Numbered from the stretch's first letter, positions 25,893 through 35,105 are shown. The stretch: 64,000 nt of DNA from Rheinheimera sp. (GCA_003482455.1 DMYW01000015.1:1-64000); one strand, 5' to 3'. Made by a program: numbers and translations. The notes: generated by a model from the letters alone, not told the origin.

Positions 25893-26978
25893 ATGTCAGA
25901 ACCCATTACATCAGTGGACGCCCTTAGCGCCGCGCCGGTACAACCGTCATCCACCCGCCATATCGTTGAATTCACTGGCGATGCGGCAGAGTTTTTCCGT
26001 ATTTGGATTGTGAATATTCTATTGAGCATAGTCACGCTCGGTATTTACAGCGCTTGGGCAAAAGTTCGTACGAACCAATATCTATACAGCCACACCAAAA
26101 TCGCTGGGCATGCCTTTCGTTATTTAGCGAACCCTATTCAGATCTTAAAAGGTCGTTTGATCGCTGTAGCGATATTTGCCTTGATCGCCGTATTGAACCA
26201 TTTTAATCCGCTGGTTAGTCTCGGCGTGTCGCTGCTGATGCTATTTGCTTTTCCTTGGTTATTACTTCAAAGCTTGCGTTTTAAAATGCGCATGACGTCA
26301 TACCGCAATGTCCGGTTTGGCTTTCATGGCAGCTACGGTGGTTTCCTGAAGTATTTCATCGGCTTGCCGGTGCTTTCTGTATTTACAATGTATTTGCTGA
26401 TGCCATACGCATTAAAACGCATGGATGAATATGTCTATAACAACGTGAGTTATGGCGGCCGTCGCTCTACATTGTCGTTAGAAGCAGGCACTTATTACTC
26501 CACCGCTTTCAAAATCATCGGTATGTCGTTCGCCATCGTGATTGCAATGGTTATCGCCGTGATGATCACCGCTGTTGTGGGGAGCATGATGGGTGAAATA
26601 GCTTCCCAAGTTTTATCCTTTATTGTCGCGGGTGCGTTTTATATCGGCTTGGCTGTTATCTCACGGGCCATGTGGACTTGTGTGATCCGCAACTATACCT
26701 ACAACAATCTTAAGGTCGAACAGCTGGCAACGTTTGAATCCAACATGGAAGTTATCAGTTACAGCAAGCTGTTATTTACCAACACGTTATTGGTTGCTTT
26801 TACGCTTGGTCTGGCTTACCCATGGGCATTAATTCGGTTACAGCAGTACCGCGCTAGTTGCACCACAGTGCTGCTCAGTGAAGAGATCGAACGCCTGACC
26901 GACCCACTGCAACAAGACTCGTCTGCGTTTGCTGAAGAAGCGTCGGACTTGTACGACGTTGATTTTGCATTGACCTAA
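25893..26978 (+). CDS. DUF898 (YjgN-family) membrane protein
   Basis: 361 residues from the ATG at 25893, which has GAGGAAG 3-9 nt upstream; the frame is open from 25707. It has seven or eight hydrophobic segments and the DUF898 hallmarks: FTGDAAEFFRIWIVNILLS near residue 30, LGIYSAWAKVRTNQYLYSHT (about 52-71) and, repeated later, TLGLAYPWALIRLQQYR. Members are inner-membrane proteins of unknown function. It is followed after a single base by an M48 metallopeptidase gene, an arrangement that suggests a common task. Confidence 0.82.
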   Translation: MSEPITSVDALSAAPVQPSSTRHIVEFTGDAAEFFRIWIVNILLSIVTLGIYSAWAKVRTNQYLYSHTKIAGHAFRYLANPIQILKGRLIAVAIFALIAVLNHFNPLVSLGVSLLMLFAFPWLLLQSLRFKMRMTSYRNVRFGFHGSYGGFLKYFIGLPVLSVFTMYLLMPYALKRMDEYVYNNVSYGGRRSTLSLEAGTYYSTAFKIIGMSFAIVIAMVIAVMITAVVGSMMGEIASQVLSFIVAGAFYIGLAVISRAMWTCVIRNYTYNNLKVEQLATFESNMEVISYSKLLFTNTLLVAFTLGLAYPWALIRLQQYRASCTTVLLSEEIERLTDPLQQDSSAFAEEASDLYDVDFALT

Positions 26979-26979
26979 C

Positions 26980-27999
26980 ATGCTACGTATCGAAGGGGTT
27001 TATCTACAACCTGCCAGCACCGCCCACCAAGCGGCGGTGCTGATCGAACCGCATGCAGGCTGGCTAGAAGTACAGGATGCTGTCACTGGCACTGTACTTT
27101 GGCAAGGCACTGACTATCACGCTGATGAATTATTGCCTGGGCTACCACTGCGGCTTGGGTTTGCCGATGGCAGCTGTTTTGAAACCAGCAATACCAGCCA
27201 ACTGCCCAGTAAATTAAAACATCACGCCAAGCTTTCACAGATTGAACGCAGTACAGTGTTGGCGCTTTTAGCCATAGTGCTGATCCCCTTGCTGTGCCTG
27301 TGGACCTACTTTCGTGGTATCCCTGCACTGGCCTACAGTTTGGTGCCACATGTGCCAGCAGCGGTTGTAGCAAGCATTGATGAACAAAGCTTGTTTACAT
27401 TGGATAAAACGCTGCTGGAAGCGAGTAAATTGCCTATCGCTGAACAAACTCGATTGCGTGAACAATGGTTGAAGGACTTCAATCAAGCGGGTTCACTGCA
27501 GGTGCCTGTAAAAGCTATTGAGTTTCGTGATGCGCCAGAAGTTGGTGCCAATGCCTTTGCACTGCCAGGCGGCACCATAGTCGTGACTGACCAAATCGTC
27601 GAATTACTGAAAGATCAGCCAGACGCTTTACTCGCGGTGTTATTGCACGAGCTTGGGCATGTGCAGTACCAACATGGCCTGAAAACCATTGCCCAATCCG
27701 CCGCCAACGCTGTGGTATTAGCCGTAGTGCTTGGCGATCTGGGTTCATTGCAAGAAGTGGTGGTAGGTACAGCGACCACTATGGTGCAAGCCAGTTTTTC
27801 GCGCGACTTTGAACTGCAAGCCGATACCTTCTCTACCCAAGCGTTAAAACAGCTTGGCAAATCGCCGAACGCATTTGCCGACGCGCTCAAAGCCATCGTT
27901 AAATCACATGATGTCGACCCCAATGACGAAAAAGGCATGTTGAAGTATTTCAGCTCGCATCCGGCGATCGCCGAGCGGATCAAAAATGCCAGCAACTAG
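26980..27999 (+). CDS. M48-family membrane-anchored metallopeptidase
   Basis: 339 residues. An N-terminal soluble domain (about 1-85, beta-rich) precedes one membrane helix (about 91-112). The C-terminal M48 peptidase domain has the zinc motif HELGH (His223, Glu224, His227) and third ligand Glu278 in FELQADTFS. The ending KYFSSHPAIAERI is typical of M48 (BepA/LoiP/Oma1-like) enzymes. With the helix the catalytic part would face the periplasm, where such proteases handle misfolded envelope proteins. It is preceded by the DUF898 gene with one base between. Its stop codon lies in the terminator hairpin. Confidence 0.85.
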   Translation: MLRIEGVYLQPASTAHQAAVLIEPHAGWLEVQDAVTGTVLWQGTDYHADELLPGLPLRLGFADGSCFETSNTSQLPSKLKHHAKLSQIERSTVLALLAIVLIPLLCLWTYFRGIPALAYSLVPHVPAAVVASIDEQSLFTLDKTLLEASKLPIAEQTRLREQWLKDFNQAGSLQVPVKAIEFRDAPEVGANAFALPGGTIVVTDQIVELLKDQPDALLAVLLHELGHVQYQHGLKTIAQSAANAVVLAVVLGDLGSLQEVVVGTATTMVQASFSRDFELQADTFSTQALKQLGKSPNAFADALKAIVKSHDVDPNDEKGMLKYFSSHPAIAERIKNASN

Positions 28000-28014
28000 C
28001 TGGCATTTTTCTTT
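27982..28014 (+). terminator. Rho-independent terminator overlapping the M48 stop codon
   Basis: A 12-bp stem (27982-27993 with 27999-28010), 5-nt loop AACTA and T-rich tail. The TAG stop codon (27997-27999) is inside the hairpin, and the A-run also suits the convergent mgsA. Confidence 0.9.
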
Positions 28015-28038
28015 GTCAGCACAACTTTGGTTGCTGCT

Positions 28039-28476
28039 TTAACCCTTCACCGGCGTTTGCCGATTCAAATACTGCTGAAAATCAGGGACTTGCCGCTGAT
28101 AGTCGGTCTGAAACAAGCTGGAGTGTACAATAAAATCGGCGGTCGCTTTGTTACAGGCCACCGGGATATTCCACACCACAGCGAGGCGAATCAGCGCTTT
28201 GACGTCAGGGTCATGCGGCTGCGATGCCAATGGGTCCCAAAAGAACACCAACCAATCAATCTGTTGCTCGGTGATCAACGCACCAATTTGCTGATCGCCG
28301 CCCAGTGGACCGCTGGCCAGACAAGTTACCGGTAACTGCAAACGTTCACTGATTAACTTACCTGTGGTGCCGGTGGCGTACAGTTGTTTCCCTTGAAAGA
28401 ACTCTGCATGGGTTTCAACCCACGCCAGCAGTTCGGCTTTTTTGCCATCATGCGCAACTAAGGCAATTGATTTCAT
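28039..28476 (-). CDS. mgsA: Methylglyoxal synthase
   Basis: 145 residues from the ATG at 28476 (ACGGAG upstream). It converts dihydroxyacetone phosphate to methylglyoxal and phosphate, a bypass that relieves sugar-phosphate stress. Family motifs are ALVAHDGKK (phosphate binding, residues 5-13), LYATGTTGKLI, SGPLGGDQQIGALI (with the catalytic Asp) and DVKALIRLAVVWNIPVACNKATADF. Length is normal (E. coli 152). It is convergent with the M48 gene and has no operon partner. Confidence 0.93.
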   Translation of the reverse strand: MKSIALVAHDGKKAELLAWVETHAEFFQGKQLYATGTTGKLISERLQLPVTCLASGPLGGDQQIGALITEQQIDWLVFFWDPLASQPHDPDVKALIRLAVVWNIPVACNKATADFIVHSSLFQTDYQRQVPDFQQYLNRQTPVKG

Positions 28477-28581
28477 ACCGGCTCCGTTGATGAAGTTGTG
28501 CAGCAATACCGCTGTTGTAGCAGTAATTTAGACAAAGCGACAAGCCTTGGTTGGCTTGAATTTAAATGGATGTTTTTAAGT

Positions 28582-28607
28582 AAAAAAAAAGCCCAGCAAA
28601 GCTGGGC
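28582..28607 (-). terminator. Rho-independent terminator after ilvC
   Basis: A 7-bp stem GCCCAGC/GCTGGGC (28591-28597 with 28601-28607) is followed on the minus strand by nine T. It lies about 45 nt beyond the ilvC stop codon. Confidence 0.9.
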
Positions 28608-28652
28608 AAACAACCAAGGTCCACGTAAAAAACTCGGTTAACTGGGGGTCAA

Positions 28653-30134
28653 TTATTGGCTGACCACGATCCGCTTCATGGCGGTCATATACCCACGTAA
28701 TTTCTTGCCAACCACTTCCACCGGGTGATGGCGAATGGCGTCGTTGACTGCAATCAGTTCTAAGTTATCGACACCATTTTTGCTGGAGTCGACACCTTTG
28801 CCCAACAACTCAGGGCTTAAACCGTTCACCAAATCGCGCAGCATTGGCACTGCGGCATTGGCAAACAGGTAGTTGCCGTATTCTGCGGTGTCGCTGATCA
28901 CTACGTTCATTTCATACAAACGTTTACGCGCAATGGTGTTGGCAATCAATGGCGTTTCATGCAGCGATTCGTAGTAGGCCGATTCTGGCAGAATGCCGGC
29001 TTCGACCATGGTGTCAAACGCCAGTTCAACACCCGCTTTGACCATCGCCACTAAAAACAGTGCGCGGTCGAAATAATCTTGTTCAGCAATGTGTTCTTGT
29101 GACACAGGTGCATTTTCAAAACCGCTTTGACGGGTTTCTTCACGCCAAGTCAGCAGTTGTTTATCGTCGTTTGCCCAGTCCGCCATCATGGTCGCTGAGA
29201 AGTGACCTGAAATGATGTCATCCATATGTTTGGCAAACAGCGGCTGCAAAATGCCTTTTAATTCATCGGCTAAGCGGTACGCTTTGATTTTCGCTGGGTT
29301 GGACAAGCGATCCATCATTTGCGTGATACCACCTAGCTTCAGCGCTTCGGTCACGGTTTCAAAACCGTATTGGATCAACTTGGCGCTGTAACCTGGCTCA
29401 TAGCCGTCGGCAACCAACTTGTCGTACGCCAAAATAGCGCCAGTTTGTAACATACCGCACAGGATGGTTTGTTCACCCATCAAGTCAGATTTCACTTCGG
29501 CGACAAAACTTGATTCCAGAACGCCAGCACGGTCACCACCGGTTGCCGAGGCGTAAGCTTTAGCAATTGCTAAACCTTGGCCTTTCGGGTCGTTCTCTGG
29601 ATGCACGGCAATCAAGGTCGGTACACCAAAGCCACGTTTGTATTCTTCACGCACTTCCGTACCAGGGCACTTCGGCGCCACCATGATCACAGTGATGTCT
29701 TTACGAATTTGTGTGCCTTCTTCGACGATGTTAAAACCGTGCGAGTAAGCCAGCGTCGCGCCTTCTTTCATCAGTGGCATGACCGCTTTCACCACCGAGG
29801 TGTGCTGCTTGTCCGGTGTTAAGTTCAGCACTAAATCTGCCGTTGGAATTAATTCTTCGTAGGTGCCGACTTTGAAGCCATTATCACTGGCTTGTACAAA
29901 CGACTTACGCTTTTGCGCAATCGCATCGGCACGCAGTGCATAAGAAATATCAACACCTGAGTCGCGCATGTTCAAACCTTGGTTCAAACCTTGTGCACCA
30001 CAACCAACAATCACCACTTTCCAGCCTTTGATTAAGTTACAGCCGTCAGCAAACTCTTCGCGTTGCATAAAACGGCATTTGCCTAACTGATTCAGCTGCT
30101 GACGCAGATTTAACGTGTTGAAATAATTAGCCAT
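28653..30134 (-). CDS. ilvC: Ketol-acid reductoisomerase, class II (long form)
   Basis: 493 residues from the ATG at 30134 (AGGTG upstream; a GTG three codons earlier is less likely). This is the long, enterobacterial-type enzyme of valine/isoleucine synthesis, which isomerises and reduces acetolactate with NADPH. Visible are the cofactor motif VGCGAQGLNQGLN (about 48-60), APKCPGTEVREEYKRGFGVP and the duplicated C-terminal knotted domain with the catalytic SDLMGEQTILCG region. It is divergent from ilvY, and the shared region holds an IlvY-like dyad. Confidence 0.96.
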   Translation of the reverse strand: MANYFNTLNLRQQLNQLGKCRFMQREEFADGCNLIKGWKVVIVGCGAQGLNQGLNMRDSGVDISYALRADAIAQKRKSFVQASDNGFKVGTYEELIPTADLVLNLTPDKQHTSVVKAVMPLMKEGATLAYSHGFNIVEEGTQIRKDITVIMVAPKCPGTEVREEYKRGFGVPTLIAVHPENDPKGQGLAIAKAYASATGGDRAGVLESSFVAEVKSDLMGEQTILCGMLQTGAILAYDKLVADGYEPGYSAKLIQYGFETVTEALKLGGITQMMDRLSNPAKIKAYRLADELKGILQPLFAKHMDDIISGHFSATMMADWANDDKQLLTWREETRQSGFENAPVSQEHIAEQDYFDRALFLVAMVKAGVELAFDTMVEAGILPESAYYESLHETPLIANTIARKRLYEMNVVISDTAEYGNYLFANAAVPMLRDLVNGLSPELLGKGVDSSKNGVDNLELIAVNDAIRHHPVEVVGKKLRGYMTAMKRIVVSQ

Positions 30135-30244
30135 CGTCTTCACCTAATTTTGTTCATATGCTGCGCCGGAACATCGGACTTGGCAGCGTCACAACGACCT
30201 CTGTACGTTGTGTTGATGAGCTTACTGTAGCCATTGGTTTGTGT

Positions 30245-30290
30245 TGCGTGAAGTGATATATTTCAAATTCTGTATTTCGCTTTATGCAAT
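30245..30290. promoter_or_regulatory. IlvY-type dyad between ilvC and ilvY
   Basis: Two imperfect inverted half-sites, TTGCGTGAAG at 30245-30254 and CTTTATGCAA at 30281-30290, share TTGC-x-T-x-AAG and span 46 bp. LysR-type regulators bind such paired sites in divergent promoters. IlvY in E. coli binds between these same genes and is activated by acetolactate. Confidence 0.5.
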
Positions 30291-30330
30291 ACTTATCAGG
30301 TAAAGCCTTTCTGCATGCAATGGAGTCGCC

Positions 30331-31224
30331 ATGGACATTCGCAGTTGCCAGCTGTTTTTGCATCTGGCCAATAGTTTGAATTACGCGCGCACCGCTGAGC
30401 AGCTGTATGTCAGCCCATCGACGCTGACAAGGATCATTCAGCGGTTTGAAGATGACCTTGGCGTGCAACTGTTCAGTCGCGACAAACGTTCGGTGCGCTT
30501 AACACCGGCCGGTGAGCGGTTTCGCCAGTTTGTGCTGAAGTATCTCGATGATTGGCAACAGCTGCAGCAGGACTTAAGCGGCACGCCAGATGCGCTCGCT
30601 GGCGAAATTCGCTTGTTCTGCACCGTGACCGCAAGCTACAGCCATCTGCCGCTGATTTTGGATAAATTCCGTGTGTTGTGTCCGAAAGCCGAAATCAAAC
30701 TAACCACCGGGGATGCCGCAGCAGCACTAGAAAAAGTGAAACACGACGAAGCGGACATCGCCCTCGCGGTGTACCCACCGAACTTACCGTTGAATTTGAC
30801 CTTTGCCAGTATTGCCAAACTGCCGCTGTACTTAATAGCGCCGGTGGTGCCTTGCAAGGTCAACGATCTGCTGGCGAGAAGTCCAATACCATGGCACGAA
30901 GTGCCACTTATTCTGCCTGAACATGGTCCCGCGCGAGCACGACTCGATGCTTGGTTACAACACGAGGGCATTGAACCCAATGTGGTGGCGAAAGTGGAAG
31001 GTCACGAGGCGATGGTGAGTATGGTGGCGCTTGGCACCGGTGTGGCGATTGCCGCCGATCCGGTGATCCAACATTCACCGGTGCGTGAGCGCGTGCGCGT
31101 CATCGACGCTGAATTCACCTTTGAGCCGTTTGATTTAGGGCTTTGTATGCAATCTAAACGGCTGCACGAACCGTTAATGCGGGCATTTTGGCAAATTGCC
31201 GCCAAAGGACAAAGCAATCTGTAA
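30331..31224 (+). CDS. ilvY: LysR-family activator of ilvC
   Basis: 297 residues. An N-terminal winged HTH (residues 3-60: LHLANSLNYARTAEQLYVSP, LTRIIQRFEDDLGVQLFSRD) is followed by the LysR substrate domain (about 90-290). Divergent orientation from ilvC and the sequence style identify IlvY, which activates ilvC when acetohydroxy acids accumulate and usually represses itself. The first residues MDIRSCQLFLHLANSLNYAR match known IlvY openings. Confidence 0.93.
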   Translation: MDIRSCQLFLHLANSLNYARTAEQLYVSPSTLTRIIQRFEDDLGVQLFSRDKRSVRLTPAGERFRQFVLKYLDDWQQLQQDLSGTPDALAGEIRLFCTVTASYSHLPLILDKFRVLCPKAEIKLTTGDAAAALEKVKHDEADIALAVYPPNLPLNLTFASIAKLPLYLIAPVVPCKVNDLLARSPIPWHEVPLILPEHGPARARLDAWLQHEGIEPNVVAKVEGHEAMVSMVALGTGVAIAADPVIQHSPVRERVRVIDAEFTFEPFDLGLCMQSKRLHEPLMRAFWQIAAKGQSNL

Positions 31225-31251
31225 AAGCATCACCCTGCTCTAAAACAACAA

Positions 31252-31275
31252 AGCCGGCGTGCTGCCGGCTCTGTT
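31252..31275. terminator. Hairpin between ilvY and sspB
   Basis: A 7-bp stem AGCCGGC/GCCGGCT (31252-31258 with 31264-31270, loop GTGCT) lies between the convergent genes. T-content after it is modest on both strands, so it is a weak bidirectional terminator at best. Confidence 0.5.
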
Positions 31276-31281
31276 TGAAAC

Positions 31282-31725
31282 TTATTTCACCACGCGGAGG
31301 TGGCTACCTTTTTTGGGTGGTGTAGGCTCTGGATCTGGGCTTGGCTCTACCGATTCAACCACACCTTCTTCAGCAAGCTCAATTTCTTCGAGTGCCTCGT
31401 CTTCTTCGTACTCGTCTGGGGAGAACATAGTCCCTGCGCCGTTTTCGCGCGCGTAGATAGCCAGTACTGCCTTCAGCGGCACATAAATCGCGAATGGATT
31501 GCCACCAAATCGGGCGTTAAAACGAATAGCATCATTGCCAAGCTCTAAATTCCCAATCGCGCCAGGGTTGATATTCAACACGATTTGGCCGTTTTGCACA
31601 TATTGTGGCGGCACTTTGACGCCAACCTGAGTGGCATCCACCACCAAATACGGGGTGCAGTTGTTATCAACAATCCAATCGTAAAAAGCTCGAACCAAAT
31701 AGGGACGATTTGACGACATTTGCAT
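31282..31725 (-). CDS. sspB: Stringent starvation protein B, ClpXP adaptor
   Basis: 147 residues from the ATG at 31725 (AGGA 9 nt upstream, overlapping the end of sspA). It delivers ssrA-tagged proteins to ClpXP. An N-terminal Sm-like substrate domain (NRPYLVRAFYDWIVDN, about 4-19; IVLNINPGAIGNLEL) is followed by an acidic flexible linker rich in Glu and Pro, ending in the ClpX-docking tail HLRVVK. Cotranscribed with sspA. Confidence 0.95.
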   Translation of the reverse strand: MQMSSNRPYLVRAFYDWIVDNNCTPYLVVDATQVGVKVPPQYVQNGQIVLNINPGAIGNLELGNDAIRFNARFGGNPFAIYVPLKAVLAIYARENGAGTMFSPDEYEEDEALEEIELAEEGVVESVEPSPDPEPTPPKKGSHLRVVK

Positions 31726-31736
31726 TTGTTTTATTC

Positions 31737-32369
31737 CTACCAATCTGCGCGCAGACGACGCTCTTTTTCAGTCAATGACTGTTGAAAGCCATCACGTTCA
31801 AACACTCGCACCATGTAGCTTTTCACCGATTTTGCCGCAGGCCCCTGCAATTCGATACCTAACTTCGGCAAACGCCACAATAATGCCGCCAAGTAACAAT
31901 CCAGCAGACTAAACTCGTCACTCATAAAAAATGGCTGTTCGTCAAACAATGGCGCGATCGACAACAAGCTCTCACGCAAGTCACGACGAGCTTCCGCGGC
32001 CCCTGCCTCGTTTGCTTCAATACGAGTCACCAAACTAAACCAGTCACGACGAATACGATACAACATTTGCCGCGCTTGGGCGCGCGCAACCGGATAGACA
32101 GGTAACAATGGAGGATGCGGAAAACGTTCATCCAAATACTCAAGGATGATGTCCGATTGGTACAAAGCTAAGTCACGATCAATCAAAGTAGGCAGTGAAC
32201 CGTAAGGATTCACTTCATATACCTCTTCAGGGATCAGGCCTGCATTCACTTGCACCCAATCTGCAGCAATGCCTTTTTCCGCCAGAACAATCCGCACATG
32301 ATGACAATACATGTCTTCTGCGGCAGTAAATAGCGTCATGGTATTACGTCGACTGGCCTGAGTTGCCAT
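31737..32369 (-). CDS. sspA: Stringent starvation protein A
   Basis: 210 residues of glutathione-S-transferase fold without expected transferase activity. SspA binds RNA polymerase and alters promoter use in stationary phase and acid stress. The N-terminal thioredoxin-like half contains MTLFTAAEDMYCHHVRIVLA (residues 11-30) and PYGSLPTLIDRDLALYQSDI; the C-terminal half is helical. The start corresponds to that of E. coli SspA. sspB follows 11 bp after its stop codon. Confidence 0.95.
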   Translation of the reverse strand: MATQASRRNTMTLFTAAEDMYCHHVRIVLAEKGIAADWVQVNAGLIPEEVYEVNPYGSLPTLIDRDLALYQSDIILEYLDERFPHPPLLPVYPVARAQARQMLYRIRRDWFSLVTRIEANEAGAAEARRDLRESLLSIAPLFDEQPFFMSDEFSLLDCYLAALLWRLPKLGIELQGPAAKSVKSYMVRVFERDGFQQSLTEKERRLRADW

Positions 32370-32395
32370 GAAAATATCCTCTTTCAGCTGAAGTT

Positions 32396-32422
32396 AAAAA
32401 GGGGCCACTGGGGCCCCTTTTC
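32396..32422 (-). terminator. Rho-independent terminator after petC
   Basis: GGGGCC (32401-32406) pairs with GGCCCC (32412-32417) and is extended by A/T pairs. The minus strand ends in TTTTT. It separates the cytochrome bc1 operon from sspAB. Confidence 0.85.
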
Positions 32423-32438
32423 CGGTACGGATACGGGA

Positions 32439-33176
32439 TTAATGAACGTCTTTCCAGTATTCTTTCTTCAACAGGAACGCGAAGATAAAGAAAATGAACA
32501 GGAAAATCATCACTTTAATACCCAAGCTTTGCGCTTCTAACTTGCTTGGTTGGCCTGCATACGTCAGATAGTTTACCAAGTCAGCAACGGCACGGTCGTA
32601 CTCGTCGGTGCTCAACTCGCCTGAACCATCGGTCACCACCACAGTTTTGTGCACTTCGTTGCCGTGTGCATCCACAGTCGTGGTGTGTTCCAAAGTAGGT
32701 ACACCTTGCAGCTCTTGCAGCACATGTGGCATCCCTACCATTGGGAACACGACGTTGTTCACGCCAAATGGACGGCTTGGGTCCACATAGAATGAACGCA
32801 AATAGGTGTAAACCCAATTCGGGCCACGCACACGAGTGACGTTAGTCAAATCTGGGGGAGCAGCACCAAACCAGCGTGCTTGGTCAGCTTTGGGTGCACC
32901 ATTTTTGATGTACTCGCCGACTTTTTGCGCGCCAAAAGCTAGGTTTTCCATGCCAACTTCATCAGGAATCTGCAGATCACGGAAAGTCCGTGAATAGCGG
33001 TTATATTCCATTTGGTGGCAACCTAAACAGTAGTTTTGATACAAACGCATACCGCGTTGCAGAGACTCTGTATCTTTTAGGTTGACCGGCGCTTTATCTA
33101 AATGAACCGCGGCACCTGAAGCCAATGCTGCTGACGACGCAACCAGCGCTAGGACTGACAATAACTTTTTCAGCAT
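32439..33176 (-). CDS. petC: Cytochrome c1 of the bc1 complex
   Basis: 245 residues. The signal peptide ends near AALASGAA. A single haem c site CLGCH (about residues 51-55) is followed by a conserved body with the axial-Met region VGMPHV and a C-terminal membrane anchor (VMIFLFIFFIFAFLLKKEYW). It passes electrons from the Rieske protein to soluble cytochrome c in the periplasm. Its ATG overlaps the petB stop codon by one base (TAATG), so the two are translationally coupled. Confidence 0.95.
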   Translation of the reverse strand: MLKKLLSVLALVASSAALASGAAVHLDKAPVNLKDTESLQRGMRLYQNYCLGCHQMEYNRYSRTFRDLQIPDEVGMENLAFGAQKVGEYIKNGAPKADQARWFGAAPPDLTNVTRVRGPNWVYTYLRSFYVDPSRPFGVNNVVFPMVGMPHVLQELQGVPTLEHTTTVDAHGNEVHKTVVVTDGSGELSTDEYDRAVADLVNYLTYAGQPSKLEAQSLGIKVMIFLFIFFIFAFLLKKEYWKDVH

Positions 33177-34450
33177 TATGATAACCTCACTGGCAATGGC
33201 TTGGTTTTTTCGTTTTTGCTGTAAACATACAAGAAAACGAAGTACAAGAAGTAAGTGGTCATCGCAATACGGGCGATCAAGGTGTATTCAGGAGTTGCAG
33301 GTAATGCACCTAACACACCTAATACAACGAAGCTGATCACAAAGTTCACTAGGTTCAGCTTGTGCCATACGCTGCGGTAACGGACTGAACGCACTTTACA
33401 ACGGTCTAACCATGGCAACAGTGCCAACAAAATAATTGCCGCAAACATCGCAATAGCACCGATCAATTGATCAGGAATCGCTCGCAGAATCGCGTAGAAT
33501 GGCGTGAAATACCAAACTGGAGCGATATGCTCAGGCGTTTTCATTGGGTTTGCCGGTTCAAAGTTTGGCGCTTCTAAGAAGTAACCACCACCTTCCGGTG
33601 CGAAGAAAACAACCGCGCAGAACAGAATTAAGAAACCTACCACGCCGACGATATCTTTGACTGTGTAGTAAGGGTGGAAAGGAATCGCATCAACGATAAA
33701 CTTCTTACCACCTTTGGTGAAGTATTCGTGGAAGGTAAACTTGTCAGCCACGTTATCTTCGTATTTAGTGCCATCGTTTTCACGCTTCACTTCAACACCA
33801 TCAGGGTTGTTTGAACCCACTTCGTGCAGAGCGATGATGTGCAGGAATACTAAAATAACCAGAACCAGAGGCAGAGCAATTACGTGCAGAGCGAAGAAGC
33901 GGTTTAATGTAGCGCCAGAGATTACGTAGTCGCCACGGATCCACAGTGTTAGGTCGTCACCAATGTACGGAACAACACCGAAGATCGAGATAATAACTTG
34001 CGCCCCCCAGAACGACATTTGGCCCCATGGTAACAAGTACCCCATGAAAGCTTCGGCCATCAGCACTAAGAAGATAAACCAACCGAACAACCACAACAGT
34101 TCACGTGGTTTCTGGTAAGAACCGTACATCATACCGCGGAACATATGCAGATAAACGACGATGAAGAACGCAGATGCACCCGTCGAGTGCATGTAGCGCA
34201 GCAGCCAACCGTAGTCGACTTCACGCATAATGTATTCAACAGAAGCAAACGCGCGTTCTGCTGAAGGTTCGAAGTTCATCGTTAACCAAACACCTGTCAG
34301 GATTTGGTTGACCAGCACCAACATGGCTAACGAGCCAAAGAAGTACCAGAAGTTAAAGTTTTTTGGCGCAGGGTACTGCATAACATGGAGATTCATTTTC
34401 TCCATAAATGGCATGCGGTATTCAATCCAACTCATTAGATTTTTGAACAT
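33176..34450 (-). CDS. petB: Cytochrome b of the bc1 complex
   Basis: 424 residues, about eight membrane helices. The four haem-ligating His lie in helices B and D (RYMHSTGASAFF and FFALHVIALPLVLVILVFLH). The quinol site signature PEWY appears here as PVWY within HIAPVWYFTPFYAILRAIPD. It oxidises quinol and pumps charge in the inner membrane. ATG overlaps the petA stop by one base and its own stop overlaps petC. Confidence 0.96.
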   Translation of the reverse strand: MFKNLMSWIEYRMPFMEKMNLHVMQYPAPKNFNFWYFFGSLAMLVLVNQILTGVWLTMNFEPSAERAFASVEYIMREVDYGWLLRYMHSTGASAFFIVVYLHMFRGMMYGSYQKPRELLWLFGWFIFLVLMAEAFMGYLLPWGQMSFWGAQVIISIFGVVPYIGDDLTLWIRGDYVISGATLNRFFALHVIALPLVLVILVFLHIIALHEVGSNNPDGVEVKRENDGTKYEDNVADKFTFHEYFTKGGKKFIVDAIPFHPYYTVKDIVGVVGFLILFCAVVFFAPEGGGYFLEAPNFEPANPMKTPEHIAPVWYFTPFYAILRAIPDQLIGAIAMFAAIILLALLPWLDRCKVRSVRYRSVWHKLNLVNFVISFVVLGVLGALPATPEYTLIARIAMTTYFLYFVFLYVYSKNEKTKPLPVRLS

Positions 34451-35043
34451 TAGGCGACCCCTTCGTCCTTACCGATAATCAGGTTGTTATCGTCTTCGAA
34501 CATGTATGGTGGGATCATCAAGTTTTTCGGTGCAGGAACACCAGAGAACACGCGACCCGCCATATCGTACGTAGAACCGTGGCATGGGCAGAAGAAACCA
34601 GAAGCAATGCCAGACACGTGGGCGTCAAAATCTGACATCTTATAGGTTGGTGAACAGCCTAAATGTGTGCAAATACCCACTGCAACGAAAATTTCCGGCT
34701 TTTTCGAACGGTGACGGTTTTTCGCGTAACCCGGTTGTTGCCCTTCTTCATCGGAGTTTGGATCCCGAAGGTTCGGCTCGGTAGTCACCAAACTTTCTAA
34801 CATCTCTGGGGTACGTTTAACAACCCACACAGGTTTACCGCGCCATTCCACCCGAATTAACTGACCTGGCTCGAGCTTGCTGATATTGGCAGAAACAGGC
34901 GCACCGGCTTGTTTTGCCTTCTCACTCGGATTCCAGGAAGCAATAAAGGGAACGGCTGCTCCGACCGCACCAACAGCCCCAACGACTGATGTTGCGATGG
35001 TCAGAAAGCGACGGCGACCATGATCTACTGGCGCATTGCTCAT
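34450..35043 (-). CDS. petA: Rieske iron-sulfur protein of the bc1 complex
   Basis: 197 residues. A twin-arginine-type N-terminus (GRRRFLTIATSVVGAVG) leads into a membrane helix. The C-terminal 2Fe-2S domain has both cluster motifs, CTHLGC and CPCHGS. It is the first gene of petABC, which replaces the bare sspA-rpsI junction of E. coli, as in Vibrio and Shewanella. A consensus -10 TATAAT lies at 35106-35111 on the minus strand, without a clear -35. Confidence 0.96.
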   Translation of the reverse strand: MSNAPVDHGRRRFLTIATSVVGAVGAVGAAVPFIASWNPSEKAKQAGAPVSANISKLEPGQLIRVEWRGKPVWVVKRTPEMLESLVTTEPNLRDPNSDEEGQQPGYAKNRHRSKKPEIFVAVGICTHLGCSPTYKMSDFDAHVSGIASGFFCPCHGSTYDMAGRVFSGVPAPKNLMIPPYMFEDDNNLIIGKDEGVA

Positions 35044-35105
35044 CCACTCATCTCCACGTTTGCGCTCAATTGTTGACCAATATGAACGGCTGATTTACAG
35101 CGATT

